A stretch of DNA of 64,000 nucleotides from contig NC_073745.1 in NCBI RefSeq assembly GCF_029784135.1, positions 240,404,191 to 240,468,190 of the forward strand. The letters run 5' to 3'. This document shows, piece after piece, positions 1 through 13,067 of the stretch (the first letter of the stretch is position 1; each line of letters begins with the position of its first letter). This DNA is from Toxorhynchites rutilus septentrionalis. Taxonomy: Eukaryota; Arthropoda; Insecta; Diptera; Culicidae. The position numbers and the translations under genes were made by a program. The notes under the pieces are model-generated. The model was not told the DNA's origin. It saw only the letters and a program-made list of their open reading frames with translations, and did no database searches.

Positions 1-1543
1 TTCCAGCTTCACCTATCCGGCAAAACGATCAAGCACTCGATGTTTTTCAAATACCTTGGAGTATATTTTGACTCTAAATGTACCTGGGGAATACACATTG
101 CGTATTTGAAACAGAAATGCCAGCAAAGAATCAATTTTCTCCAAACAATAACCGGAACATGGTGGGGTGCCCATCCAGGAGCCCTCATTCAGTTATACAA
201 AACAACGATATTATCAGTGTTAGAATATGGCTGTTTTTGCTTCCAATCAGCTGCCAGGATTCATATTCTCAAGCTGGAGAGAATACAATATCGTTGCCTG
301 CATATAGCCATGGGGTGTTTGCATTCGACACATACGATGAGTCTCGATGTTTTGGCAGGAATACCCCCGCTTACTCTTCGGTTCACAGAATTATCCTACA
401 GATTTCTCATCCGTTGCAAGATCATGAATCCATTGGTGATTGATAACTTCGAAAATCTACTCCAACTGACTCCTCAGTCAAGTTTTATGTCTTTATACCA
501 TGAGTACCTTACCCACGACGTGCACCCTTCACCAGGCATCTCCAACCAAGTTTGCTTCCCATACTTTTGCAATTCCTCTGTCATTTTTTATCTGTCCATG
601 CGACAAAAAATCCATGGAATCCCAGATCATCTACGCTCCGATTATATTCCGCCGATATTTTCGGCAGAATATGGGAAAGTTAGATCTGATAAAATGTTCT
701 TTACTGACGGTTCATACATAAACGGGTCCACTGGCTTCGGCATCTTCAATGAAAATTCCAGTGCCTCTTTCAAACTCAAAGATCCTTGTTCCGTGTATGT
801 CGCTGAACTGGGTGCGATATACTACGCACTGGGGATCATTGAAACATTGCCCATCGACCACTATTTTATTTTTTCAGACAGTCTCAGCTCAATAGAGGCA
901 ATCCGCTCAATGAAAGTTGATAAACGCTCATCTTATTTCCTAACAAGAATAAGACAACTATTGAGTGTTTTGGTCGAAAAATTATTCAAGATTACCTTAG
1001 CATGGGTTCCCTCTCATTGCTTGATTCCGGGGAATGAGAAAGCGGACTCGCTAGCTAAGGTGGGCTTTAGAAGGCACACTTTTTGAAAGGCAAATTGCTT
1101 ATAATGAATTTTTCCACATTCCTCGTCAGTACACGCTCGTAAGTTGGCAGCGCATGTGGAGTGGAGATGAGTTCGGTCGTTGGTTACACACGATTATCCC
1201 TAAGGTCTCGACGAGTGCATGGTTCAAGGGATTGAATGTAGGTCGTGATTTCATTCGCGTGATATCTCGGCTTATGTCCAATCACTACAACCTAAACGCG
1301 CATCTCTATCGCATTGGGCTCGCAGCAAACAATCTTTGTGATTGTGGCGATGGCTACCACGACATCGAGCATGTGGTCTGGTCGTGTATCCGGTTCCATG
1401 CTGCTCGCTCTCAGCTCTCTAGAGCACTGAGAGCACAAGGCAGACAATCGGATATCCCCGTCCGGGATATCTTAGGTAGCCGTGATCCTGATCTTCTGCT
1501 TCATCTATACCTGTTCCTCAGGAACGCCGATGTCAACGTTTAA
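1..1543 (+). pseudogene. RNase H-bearing LINE ORF2, 3' part, frameshifted
   Basis: Non-LTR retrotransposon ORF2 entering from before the window; the frame is already open at base 1. It begins in the RT thumb (KYLGVYFDSKCTWG) and continues into an RNase H domain with its acidic residues: D223 in FFTDGSY, E256 in AELGAIYYAL, D280 in FSDSLSS, H326 and D336 in PSHCLIPGNEKAD (numbered from Met at 40). A short indel near 1062 ends that frame at 1086. The second frame (about 1065-1543) carries WQRMWSGDEFGRW and a C-terminal zinc-knuckle-like C-x-C...H...C (NLCDCGDGYHDIEHVVWSC). RNase H plus this C-terminus fits the I/Loner/LOA group of mosquito LINEs; the exact clade is inferred. Two shorter relatives lie at 23715-24180 and 55425-55903. 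It cannot encode a full protein because of the frameshift. Confidence 0.85.
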
Positions 1544-2045
1544 TGATGTTTCCTTCGTTGTGTCCCCGTTTTATATCCCTCCTATCCGATCGATAAGCTT
1601 TTACTTAGTCGCGGCAATACATACACACACTCTTTACAGATACACGAGCCAAAGGTTGTGCAGTCCACTGATGATTCAACAAGAGCCAAAGGTTGTACCT
1701 CTCATGAAAACTCTACATGAACTGATGATTGCGCCGGTTAGTGACCATTCTATCCTGGATTCCTCGAGTCGAGAAAGACGCACCACGCTAGATATGAGGT
1801 ACAGACTAGGGGGGCGTTGCTGATCAAGGGTCAGCTGCATCCCAATAGGAAGTATCCCGAGTCGGGCACACGTACAGAGCATTGGAGACAGCAACATCCG
1901 AATTACGAAAACACTTGTAATACTAACCTCGAGCCAACCGCGAGTAATCGGTTACATATTACTAACATAGATAATAAGAAAAATTGTCAAAGTATTGAAC
2001 TCCCGGCCCCGTGAGGCTAACGCCATATGAGCCTTGATAAAAATA
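1544..2045 (+). mobile_element. 3' UTR and tail of the LINE
   Basis: Noncoding tail after the LINE stop. It shares the CTCGAG-CCGCGAGTAATCGGTT block (near 1930) and the TGAGCCT motif close to the end (near 2028) with the two other LINE tails in the window. Between 1640 and 1900 it holds an internal near-repeat of GAGCCAAAGGTTGT and sequence absent from the other two tails. The end is placed where A/T-rich sequence takes over, about 2045. Confidence 0.65.
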
Positions 2046-4397
2046 TATATTTTGGAAAAAAAAAATTGAATTGTATCAAATTAGAAATAGCTCATTTTTT
2101 ATTTTTTTTATCTCCATTCTCAATAGCTTGGAAATGAAAATTAACATGGAGAAAACACCCAAAGTGCCTCTTACTATGATGTATCACAATTCAAAATACC
2201 ATTCAACCACAGCGAACCAAGTGTAATGCATTCTTAAATCAATTTATTATCGTTTATTAAGATATTATTTTGTCATAAACAGCAAAATTGAGAATATATA
2301 TACCATTCATGAAGTTAGTCAAGAGCCGTTATAAAATACTAATGTGTTATGTAATGATATCATGTTAATAGCTAGCATCGACTTGGTTCGCTCTGACTGC
2401 AAAGAAAACGATGTTTTGCGTGTCTAGCAGAAACATAATTTTGTTTTTTCATATTTCTAAAGGTTCTGAATCAGAAATTGACGAAGATGTGTGCTTACAG
2501 CATAAAAAGGGGTATTATGTTTGACATCCTGTTTGTAACACGTTAGCGATAAATGATAGATTTGATCCGACACAGTCAATTAGTGGGAGCCCAAACTTCA
2601 AATTGAAATATCTCAAAATAATGTTTTTGGCGCTTGGTTCGTTTTGGCAGAACCCCGACCATTCCGTCAAATAAAATTACTAACAAAAATTTGATTTTTT
2701 GTGTACTTCGAAATTTTGATTTTTTCTTCATGTGAAATTGGATAATTCTACAAATAGATCAGATGTTGATATGTTTAAATGAATTTAAATCCACGAACAC
2801 AATAAAATCATTGATTTCGTTCAAAATCATCATTTCATTAAAAGTGCAGACAGCGAAAATAACGAAAAAATAGTACATTTAATCCTCGAAAAATTAAAAA
2901 AAAAATTTCTCACGTACGTATAACTCATCATCACGGAAGAACGGCTGATCAGATCTACATCGTCCATATATTTTGTGAGTTTGTCTTCACCCAAAGTAGA
3001 ATGATAGAGTACTTTGGAAAATATTTGAGATGATTAGAAAAACTCGAAAAAATTGACTATGCACATCTTTATATATAAGAAGGATATTTAAAATAAAACA
3101 CGAAAATAAGAGGTACGCATATGTATGTTTCGCTGTGAAAATCATCATTTAGATCAACTTTGCAGATCAGAACGATAACATACAAACTCTCTTGAAGTAT
3201 ATCCGTTGTTTTTAACCAACCAAAATATTCTCTAGACATACATTATATGGCAGAACAACGTTTGCCGGGTAAGCTAGTATTATATAATCATGATATATAA
3301 AACGCGTACTAACACATTACAAAGCAGTACTGTGTCTCAAAACTTAATTAAAAAATTCCAAGAGTTCGAATTACAAACAATTACAAATGAGAATTACGTT
3401 TTAGTGAATCTAAAAATGAAATAAATACAAAATTTCAAAATACCAATAATATTACTTCAATTTCAAATATTTTATTTTCGATAGAATTTTTATCATAATA
3501 TGTTGTGTTACACAATACTAGACGCATTTTGAGTCTTTTCTTGAATTTTCATTTCCAAGCCTTTTGAGAATGTGGGGAAGGAAGAAAAACTAAGTTTTCA
3601 CTACAGCTCTCGTAGTGAACCATATAGGGATTCACAAAAATCACCTAATTTCTTCATTTCGTACCCTATACAATAAAACTATACAACTATTATAAACATC
3701 CTCCTTAAAGGCTTTGGACCCTTTGATCTGATTCTCAATAGTTTCAGGTTCTTTTCCGGACATGCTACTGTAGAAATCTGTCATTCGCAGGCGGAGTTTT
3801 TTTTAACACATGAATACAATACAATTATAGATTTCAGGAAAATAAAAAAAATAAAATAAAAAAATAGAAAACAAAAATTTTTAAAAAAATGTCAAATATT
3901 TTCGTACCGCGTAGTTCTCGAAATTTTCTGAAAAAAAAACCAAAAAATATTTTTAAAAACTCATGCGAACATAATTAAATATTAATTAAATCAGTACTGG
4001 GTCTCAAAATTCTAAAAAAAGCAAAATTTGATTTTTTTTTGTATCGCGCAACACAAATTTCTAAAAAAAAATCACACGTATTTAGAAAAGTCGTAGAAAC
4101 ACATTTAAATACGAATTAGAGTAGTACTGAATTTCCAAAATAATCCAGAAAAAGTTCAATATTATAAGATTTTTTTTAATTCACTCGATCGAAACGCAAA
4201 TGCATTGCTTTACGGCACTGAGGAGGAAGAAAGTATTGCGACTTAAACTCCATCCGTTGCCTGGGCGAAGGCATGGAGGATGTTATTTGCGATTTCTATT
4301 ACAATGGTTCGCTCCAGCCAGCGAGCAGTCAACAGATTTTATTGATTGACTTGCTGTAGCAAATACCAATCTGATAGAAAATTGAACGCATTTGAAT
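2046..4397. other. AT-rich intergenic DNA, no gene seen
   Basis: About 2.3 kb of strongly AT-rich sequence with many A and T homopolymers and no ORF that I recognise. No tRNA-like boxes, TIRs or tandem arrays stood out. It separates the LINE end from the Helitron fragment. Confidence 0.6.
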
Positions 4398-4631
4398 TCA
4401 ATTGAATTCGGGGAAAATCATTGGAATACCGGGTAGCAAAACATTTTTGACTCGGAATTTGTTATTCGTAATGGTGGCTTCAGCAATGGGTTTCATCAAT
4501 TTTTTAATGACCAATCGTGTGCCATTGCGCATTGGAGTGGGTTCAAATTCCGAAGTAAAATAACAGAAGAAATAACCGAACTTTGAGTCATATAAGTATG
4601 GTGGCATGCCTGGTAAATTCAGTAGCGTCAT
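4398..4631 (-). pseudogene. Helitron Rep/helicase C-terminal fragment
   Basis: A 77-residue open stretch matching the segment of Pif1-like helicases, as found in Helitron Rep/Hel proteins, just before the last conserved motifs. LNLPGMPP corresponds to the usual L-x-PPGLPPH region, RNGTRLVIKKL to the C/RNGTRL block, and VLLPGIPMI to VLIPRIPMI. The C-terminal KAQGQ motif and all upstream helicase and Rep domains are missing, so this is a remnant under a tenth of a full protein. Assignment rests on motif recognition; a host Pif1 helicase is less likely because such short isolated fragments are typical of decayed Helitrons. Confidence 0.6.
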
Positions 4632-4922
4632 CTATTATTCAACAACATACTTAATTTTGTTCAGTTTGAAAAACGAACGACAGTTAAATTATATGAATAT
4701 TGTCTAAACCACAATACTTAAATCATGATTAAAAATATGGAATTGGGGTAGAAGGGTGAAAATTTAGGACTGTGTGTGTTTTTGTGCGAGTTTTTTTTGT
4801 GCAGTTTTCTGTTCTTATGCGGTTTTTTTTGTGCGAGTTTTCTGTGTGTTTCATGAAACGAAGCATATTTGATGAACTTATCGTCCATTTAGTTTTTTTC
4901 CGATGTTTTATATGCATTTTAG

Positions 4923-4953
4923 CAGAGGCGACGCGTGACCAACTGAGCTACCC
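4923..4953 (-). repeat. tRNA 5'-half-like (A-box) fragment
   Basis: Read on the minus strand this contains GGGTAGCTCAGTTGGT, a near-perfect tRNA A-box region, followed by CACGCGTCGCCTCTGCT. No B box or acceptor stem follows, so it is not a tRNA gene. A diverged copy of the same block lies at 12610-12650 and again at 15665-15705, which suggests a decayed SINE head. Confidence 0.4.
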
Positions 4954-5034
4954 GTTCAATTTCATTTGCAACATTAGAACAATAGTATTGCGATGACAGA
5001 TTTTAACATTTTTATTTCTCAATATTTATTTATA

Positions 5035-5458
5035 CAGTAAAACCAGTTTTTGTGCGGTTTTTATGCGAAGTTTTTTGTGCCATTTTTTTTGTGCGACTTT
5101 TTTTGTGCGGTATTTGGAAGAAAATGAAGTAATCGGTCATTTTTTTCTATCTTTGATATGTATTTTATCGCTCTACATAGAGACTGTGTCAGTTAATTCC
5201 CATTCTCATGTTTTGTTTTGTTTGTTTTAAGGTGTTAGTAGGAGCTTATTGACAGGAGCAAAGAGTTGATTTTATGATCTGCCCAAGTGAGTAGGCCGCT
5301 TATGTGAAAGTGAAAAAAGGAAATCGAATGTTGATCACGAATGGAATCATTAGGATTTGGGTTATTTTCTTAAGGATTTTTTTATGCGGTCCCTATCCAC
5401 CACATAACAAATTGTTTTTTTATATTGTTTGGCGAACACACAAAGACAGGTTTGCCTG
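5035..5458. mobile_element. T/G-rich MITE with TA target duplication
   Basis: A 424-bp non-coding element flanked by TA (5033-5034 and 5459-5460). The left end starts CAGTAAAACCAGTTTTTGTG; the right end read inwards starts CAGGCAAACCTGTC. The left subterminal region repeats TTTTTGTGCG several times. Near the right side is a TGCGGTCCCTATCCACC block that in related copies (7597, 7708) forms a perfect small inverted repeat. Terminal match is imperfect. TA duplication and small size suggest a Tc1/mariner-mobilised MITE. Confidence 0.6.
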
Positions 5459-5828
5459 TATAGTAAAAGAATCCTACGGTCAACTATGAGCGCAAACTTA
5501 TCAATGAATTCCTCATAAAATAAAGACATCTGCCTTATGTCATAAAGATAATCTTTTTCCACATTCGTCATCATAATTCCGTAATGACCGTTTGTAATCA
5601 GATATCGACCGCAAATAATTCTTGATCCGTCGAACAACAAAAAAAAGTTCTTTCAACGGATGCCGTTGTATTAGGCAATGTCAGTATCATTCTGTCCAGT
5701 CGTTTCGGAGAAGGTTTGATGCAGGTTTTGTCCAACGATAATCGGAATAATGACTATAATTTAAATAGAACCGTCAGCTTATTACAAAGCTTCGCTTCAT
5801 CGAATTTCGAGTGGTATGAAATGAACAT

Positions 5829-6640
5829 TTACAAATTCCCAGTAGGTAATGCGACATCGAAGTCGGCAAATTTTTCGTGAATCATCAAAGCGACGAATTT
5901 GTATTCATCTAGTACCTCAAACCGCTCCGTCATTTCGTCAATAATTTTGTCAATAATCGATTCATATAAACGATGACAATTGATGACGTTACTGTCATGC
6001 ATAGTTTCGCCAGATACATCAATTGCATCTTTGAGCGCACTATCGGAATGATGATCTGCTTTGAGCTCCTCTATAGAACCAAGTAAACCTTGACGATACA
6101 CACTAATTCCTTTTCTTTGCAAAATTTGATAAAGAACATCCGTATGTGCAAAAATATTCGCAAAAAGTTTTAGCAAGAATACAGTGTTGAACTCAAGCAT
6201 GAAATGCGTGAGGACCTCTGGATGTAATAAAAATTTCAGCATCAGAGACACTGTCGCCAAGGTAAATCTCAATCTCTCAATCACATTCATTGATAGGTGT
6301 ATAATTCAAATCATCTATTTTTGCAAACATTTGGTATTTTGGTCTCCATAGATTGCTTCAATGTCTCGCTGCGTTTTGACGACTGCGAGAAAAATGCCGC
6401 AAGAGATAAGATCGTATTGAAAAACCTTGACGTTTTCTTGTTGCTTGTGCACGAGTGAAGCAAAACCAAGTTCAACACGTGTGCGCTACAGTGAATATAT
6501 CCAGTGAATAACCGTTGTTTCACCGGACATTACAGTAGCGCCATCATAGCTGTGGGCCACAATTTTGTCAGCATTAAAACCAAAGTACGCAGCTATTTCA
6601 TCCACATGTCCGGCCAATGCAGCGGAGGTTTTGAAACGTA
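5829..6640 (-). pseudogene. hAT-like transposase remnant
   Basis: Three broken pieces of one transposase read right to left. At 6535-6640 is AGHVDEIAAYFGFNADKIVAHSYDGATVMSG, which fits the catalytic-core stretch with the SYDGAxxMSG motif of hAT/ZMYM-type (DUF4371) transposases. At 6311-6523 is a second frame with YIHCSAHVLNLVL and FFNTILSLAAFFSQSSKR. At 5829-6290 is a 153-residue frame from the helical insertion domain before the hAT dimerisation region. A frameshift near 6526 and further breaks near 6300 separate them. The C-terminal dimerisation domain and N-terminal zinc finger are not seen. Family assignment is from motif recognition. Confidence 0.65.
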
Positions 6641-7559
6641 AGCAGACATACGTGTACTATATGTACCGGGTTCAAATTGTCGAATGAACAAAATCGATAA
6701 AAACGCTCGAATTAAAACCACACATCAACGAAGAATACCACCACATCCACAGGATCATTAATGAATTTGTTCTTTTTTTTTGCATCATGCTCACTTGTGG
6801 TGTTTGGTGCTGTGTACTCTCGCTGTCTCGTGCCCTCTCTCAAATTTTAATGACGTCAGGAATAGAAAGAGAAACAGAAAGGGGAACGATGACAACTACG
6901 AACAAACACTGAAGAATGGTGGTGTGTATTTCCCATCGTGTGCACCGGTTTTGTTCAGCAGAAATATTGAACCGAAAACGTCATTTTTATGCAAGCCGGC
7001 GCATTAGTAATAGTGATCGTTTCATACGTAGTTGACTGTATTTGTCCTGTGTTTGGATGACGGCGGGTTCAGATGAATGGTTTGAACCCGGTAGTCATTA
7101 CTGCTTATTTCGTAGCGTTGGGGCTGTGTTGCGCGCGGATTCGGGTGTATTCAAATGTAATTATCAGATTATATTTTTCACGGTGGGTTTGAGTTCCACC
7201 AAAATAGAAAATATAATAAGGATATTCGGGATAACATGGAAATCACAAAAAAAAATTACCTTCGATAATTCCTCATCCATGTTACAAATGTGAAATAATA
7301 TACATCTTATTCTGAGATTGTCTACCTGTCCTATGAACAGTTTGAACAGGCGGACGAGACGCCTCTGCATTTTAGTGCAAAAAAGCATATTTGCGTCTAA
7401 ATTATCCATTTCTCAAATCATAGTTGCGCACGATCTGATTTCTAATAACAACCAGTTTCGACATGCAACTAAAACCACAACATAGCCACGCGCAACCGAA
7501 AAGGTAAACTGTCCCATCGCAAAGCAGGGAAACAAAAGCAATTCGAACGGTGATCGGCG
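6641..7559. other. Intergenic; part resembles the duplicated unit downstream
   Basis: No gene recognised. Bases about 7011-7200 (GTGATCGTTTCATACG followed by a GTGTTGCGCGCGG region and CACGGTGG) are a diverged relative of 13336-13520 and 16391-16575 (GTGATCGCTTCATACA, GTGTGCGGGTTGTG, CACGGTGG), so this is probably an old copy of the same repeat. Confidence 0.5.
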
Positions 7560-7745
7560 TGGATTACAGTTATTTTCTTGGGGAAACTTTTTTTTATGCG
7601 GTCCCTATCTACCGCACAAAAAAAAAGGTTTTTTCAAATAGTGTATCAAACGAGATTTTTTAAAGCTACTGACGAAGTTTTGTCCGATTTTTAATGGCAT
7701 TTTTCTTGTGCGGTCCCTATCCACCGCACAAAAAAGGTTTGCCTG
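7560..7745. mobile_element. Right-hand part of a T/G-rich MITE
   Basis: Two copies of a small inverted repeat, GTGCGGT-CCCTATCC-ACCGCAC (7708) and a slightly shorter one at 7597, each bounded by a T-run and an A-run. The sequence ends AAAAGGTTTGCCTG followed by TA, the same terminus as the element at 5035-5458. The left terminus was not found, so only this end is called. Confidence 0.5.
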
Positions 7746-10700
7746 TATACACAAAAAAATAAATAAAAACCGCTCGAACCGATTCGGTTCGTTTCGGACT
7801 GGACAATGTTTCGGAAGATCGACAGTGTGTTGTGAATAGAAGTTGTCGCACATCCCGATGCGATTTTGCTCACAACTTCGAATCCGAGATAGAGGCTTTT
7901 GTATGTATATTTTATTTCACCACACGCACACATTGTTGTTGTTTTTATGCATTGTCAAAGATAAATTGAATTCGCTACCATGGTGTTGTTTTGTTTCAGA
8001 CGTAGGATTACGTATTTCATATGACCCATCGACGTTGGCCCGGAGTCAAGACGAAGCGTAAAATATCGACATACTCTCTTACCGTTTTCTACATCTGGGA
8101 AAACCACAACTTAATGTGTCCGACTTACAGCTATAGAATCGATTTCACCCAACAAAAATCTCAAAGAAAAAAATGTAAAACATTACATCGGAAACCACTT
8201 CGTGAAAAAGTGGGCCATTTTCGCTGAGATGCGCATCGTATATGTTTTCTCTGATGAATCAGGTTATTAGCTTTTTGAAGATAATTTTGAAAAAATGCGT
8301 AAATCCTTCATTTGCTATGAAAAGATTGAAAATTGGCCAAGCGCTAGAGTCTCTTTCGTATCGACACCTAAAAAAAACACAAAAAACACTTTTTTAAACG
8401 CTGGAAGTAGATATTTTGCAGTACAACTAAAGTATTAAAACTGCATATTACACACAGAAAAAGCTTTCGTTAGCTAATGGAAAATCATCAAACTGCCAAG
8501 CGGTTGAAAAGTAACAAAATTTCAAATTTGGGTATACACTGCATTCTTTTTTACGTGATTTTTTAACGCGATTTTCTTGAAATTACGCGTATTGGTACTT
8601 TTGATGAAAAATGTAATTTTGAAGTTACTTTAATTTTTGAAGTGATTAGTCACTGGGTGCCAAATCATGTAAATACGACGGATGGGTAAGGACACATACG
8701 CGATCTAGTGAATCAAATTGACGCGCGGTCGATGCCTCATGACCCGACGCATTATTGTGTAGAAGAGTCATACATTGTGATGTTCGGATCGAATACGACA
8801 GATTCTGGCCATCAAATGCATTGCTTCAAAACTTCGAGATTGTATTCTCTAGTAACTAGTTGGCATCACTGGTTGCTAGCATATAATTGAGTCCCGGAAC
8901 ATAATTGACACACTGTATACATTACTTCATAGCAGGTAACAACAGTGAACTCTCTTCTTTTTTTGTTCTCCTCTCATTCTGACCTTTCCTCAGTATCCCA
9001 CCCCAGTGAATGAATTATGTATTCTACACGGCTATAAATTCTGAAACGCAATTCCCAAATGCGTTCTTGGTCTAGACAGTTAATTCTATTCAAATACAAT
9101 GATAAATCAGGACCGATTTCAGCCAACATACCGATCTACATCGTGCCCTGAACAACGTTTTTGTATGTGAGCAAAACGGATAAAAAATATTCATGTCTGC
9201 AGTTATCCAGCAAACTTTTCGCCTGAATACAATAAACAAACACCCCGATCGGCACTTTCGTGAATAGTAATTGCTAGCACCAGCAACAGGAGCCGAATGA
9301 ATTAATATGGATCCCAGCGCTACGGCACTTTACATGTGCTTTTGATGTAGTAGTAAACTCCACAGAGATATGCAACAGATTACTTGTTGTTTACAACATT
9401 GTCCCAATGGCACAGCTTGAGCACTATGGCAAACACGTGTGCCAGTAATCCATCATTTAGCACTTCGAGTGTGACATCTGTTGAACCTGCACCACTAGAC
9501 AAGGGGTACCAAGTTCGTCAATCCCACTTTTGACTAGTCGATTGAATTTAATGCTTTTTTTCGTTGATAAATGTCGTTTACTAGTGTTGAAAAAATAATG
9601 GAATTCATTACAACGACATAATCATGTTAACTGGAACGGAGATTAGAGTTAATTGGAATTGAGCAATTCTATGTCAAATTTCAATTGTTTTTGGTTAATT
9701 TTTTTCGTGAATTTGCTGTTAATTTGTCTAGGAAGTCTGTTTTTTAAGTCACCCAATTTATCATATCATTTGAATTATTCTTTTCCCTTTTCAAACGTGT
9801 AGTGTTTTTTTGGCTCAATCGAACGAGAATAAATCGCAGGAAGACACGTCAAATAAAGTGGATGGATGTTTGATTCGGTTTGTTGATAGTCAAAATGTGC
9901 GCCCGATCAAAAAGTTGACGGTTTCACCATGGATGTGATTCTATGAAATGTTGATTCTGGGTGCTTTTTGATGCGTTCTGGATTTGGCAACTGTTTCGAG
10001 AGTTGGACAAATCCCATTAAAACTCGTTTCCTCCTATGTACTCGTGTGGTACAACAATACCGACACGCAAGGAAAATCTGAAGCTGGGCTATTTCGACTT
10101 CAGCGAACAATAACAACTCGTAAATGGTTGTTTCGGGGAACAAATGAGCTATACGTATAGCTTAACCCCCCCCCCTCCCACTCCTCGGCTCGCGCATCCG
10201 TTTTTCGCTCCAACAAACATCATCATAATACGAACCGGGATTCCACTCTCGATTGGATAGAGTTCCCGGAAATAAGAACCTACATCAAAAGTCGTCGTCA
10301 TTTGCCAGCCAGCAGTGGTGGGTTGGTTCGGGAGAACGGAAAGCTATTCATCTGAGAAAGCGTATCGTGCACAAGTTAACCGCTCGGTCCAATGATACAA
10401 AAGACCACATCAGGGAACGCAACATACACCACTCATTTTGGTTCGTCGGCAAAATTTCCACCGGTGCCGGTCACCAGCTGCCCTCCAGAGTTGGTGGGGA
10501 CCCCACAAAAAAGATTAGCATATTCTGAAATTTCATTCACACACTGGTGTTTTGTGTCCTCTGTTTGGCAAATTTCCACAGCAGATCTGCATTCTAATAC
10601 CATGAGCATCCAATATGCCCATTCAGATGATGACCTCATTCGTGTATGCAGGAGTGCTCGATTCGAAACATTATGTAATAATAAAGTCTTGTTTCACACG

Positions 10701-12086
10701 AATCAGAACACAGAGCCGATAGAAAGCGATGCGGCAGAAAATTAAACCCTCAGATGATTTTGATTTAGAATTAAGACATACACGAAATAAAACATCAAAA
10801 TTTTGTCGACAAGGATTATCGATTGAACACAGCTGCAAATGGTGGCATGAATACTAAGCGAACGTTCGAATTTATTTTGGCTAGTTCGTAAATCAGTGTC
10901 GCCTACAGTCGCATTATGATATCGTAAGCACTCGAGTGCACTGAATTTATCTTATCTTCAAATTTCTCGGAATAAACAAATTCTTACCATTTCACTGTGT
11001 ATAATAAGTGCAACTAATAGCTGATATACTGAATTCCCATTAATCACCGTCGGAAACAAACATTCATACAGTAAAGTCGAGGTGATATTGATAAGCTTTC
11101 GCCTCCTGAAATGGTGAGAATGCTTTCGTACCCTTGGCAGCTTCACTTATATATGATACAATATCGAACGGTTTTCGCTCAAGCCGACTGAATATTCACA
11201 GAAGGAATATTTTTCATCATTTCAGTTCCCTGTTTACGTTATGCAATTCCGCATTTATGGTTCTTTTTCACAGTGCACCACGCACCTCCGCTGATATCAC
11301 CTAATAGTGGAGACGCGTGAAATAATTGTTTTCCTTCCCATCAACGACACAACGTAGAAGTGTTTCTCAAAATTCTTCCATGTTTTCATATCCCCGTAGA
11401 ACCATTGTTGCTCCTAGCATAAACAAACTGAAAATTCCCATCACTACAAAGCCTCTTAACCCTACCGTGAAAAGGGTGGCGCACGACTCCCTTAGGGACT
11501 AAACAAGAGAGAAAAAAACCTGATGAAATTCACTTCGCTCCAAATAAAATCGAAATGACTTTGAAAGCAACAAATCCCCCGTCTTATCCTGTGCCGCCTT
11601 TTACTTTGCCGTGCGAACTACGTGGCGGAAACGAAGTGGAAAGGTACTCAAAGTTTTTGAAAGCTATGTGTATATCTTGTACTTTCGCACTTGAATAAAA
11701 CATGAGAGCAAGTGCGGAAACACCGGAGTGTTCGGGGTGTGGATACGCATGAGTTCTCTTTGAAATCCAACTTCCTCGTCCACCCTTTTTTTTATTTCGG
11801 TTTTTTTTCTGCGGCTACTGGAGAGGATAATGCTTTTTTTATAGTATTACGGTAACGAGTAAACCGGATAGCGATAGCTTCCCTTTTCTGTGCGGTCATA
11901 AAACATTTGCGGATTTCTCATCTTCTGTGCGATTTTTTTTCTCGTTTTCTCAAGCCAAAAACTGAAAAAGAAGCATGTTTCGCATCAAAAGTACGCGAGA
12001 AACATACAGAAACACGTCAGCTTTTATGTTCTCGGTGCAATGACGATTTGTTGAGCTTTGCTTGGCTTACCCAATTTGCTACTGTT
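7746..12086. other. Intergenic stretch, no gene recognised
   Basis: Mostly unique-looking sequence. Between about 9900 and 10750 it is less AT-rich, has a C-run at 10168-10180 and short open frames with no recognisable motif. I see no splice-linked coding pattern, RNA gene or TIR element that I can defend. Confidence 0.5.
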
Positions 12087-12241
12087 GTGGAGGCGATCTG
12101 GCGTAGAGGTAACATCCATGCCTCTCACGCTAAAGGTCACGAGTTCAATTCCCACTCCCGACATTCTTCCAAAAATGGAAGTAAAAGTGACGAACCAGCC
12201 GAATGAGTTGAAAGTCACTATAATACAGATAATAATAATAA
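12087..12241 (+). mobile_element. tRNA-derived SINE with perfect 14-bp TSD
   Basis: A 155-bp insert bounded by identical AATTTGCTACTGTT copies at 12073-12086 and 12242-12255. The head carries a Pol III A box (TGGCGTAGAGGT, near 12109) and a B box (GAGTTCAATTCCC, near 12141) at normal tRNA spacing. A short unrelated body follows and the 3' end is an (AAT)n tail. The sequence is too degenerate in its stems to be a functional tRNA. It is presumably mobilised by a LINE in trans. Confidence 0.85.
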
Positions 12242-13067
12242 AATTTGCTACTGTTCGTTAATAGGCGCATGACGCAATTATTCTGTCAGTTGAGTCATTG
12301 ACTTGAACATATTTTTACATTCCGAATTGCATTCCATAGTACATTGTTTATGTAGATATAATATTCCAAAGAAAAGCGTAAAGATGAGGTCCTGTGTAGA
12401 AATTAGTGTTCTGTAAAAACCTCACGAATTACAGACGTTTTATTGATTTGAAGGCAATGCTGGTTATTGCTTCGGTTAACACTAAATGAAGAGGGAACAG
12501 TATTTTGATAATGGAGAATATTCACAACTTAGTAGAATCAATGATTATTGTACGCGCTTTAAGGATAGTCGTGGGGATTTGATAATGACAAAACATTCTT
12601 CTTTTTAACAGAGGCGGCGCGTGACCTAATGAGCAACCAAGAATGATGTGGGTGTTTTATATCATTTCCATCAGTTTCGTTTAGTAGAAAACTTTAAACC
12701 TCAATTATCATGTTTACGCAAGGCAGCACATTAGTGGTACACCCAAAGTAAATTTTAAGCATATGTTATGGCATCCGAATTTATTACATTAAATAAGCTT
12801 AAAAATAACAGAAAATGTTCTACTTCCCAATACATGTATATCATTTGTAGAATATATGTGCTTGAGCCGATATGAGCGAGCGAAACAGGAGACACATTTT
12901 AATGAAAGCATATGAAAACTTTTCGTACAGTTTGCCCAATACACGGCCCAGATAGAGAAAGATATATTCTCGTTCATGTTCTTCTTTATCCTCTTAGAAA
13001 ACACTTTCCAACTTCATTTTATTATGAGGTGTAATATTATCACGCTTCTATATAACAGCGCTGGCAG

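Noticed and set aside
10392..10745. 117-codon plus-strand frame
   Set aside because: No family similarity seen, overlapped by another frame, no splice or neighbour evidence.
12610..12650. Second A-box fragment on the minus strand
   Set aside because: Too diverged (TTGCTCATTAGGTCACGCG) to call on its own; mentioned with the copy at 4923.
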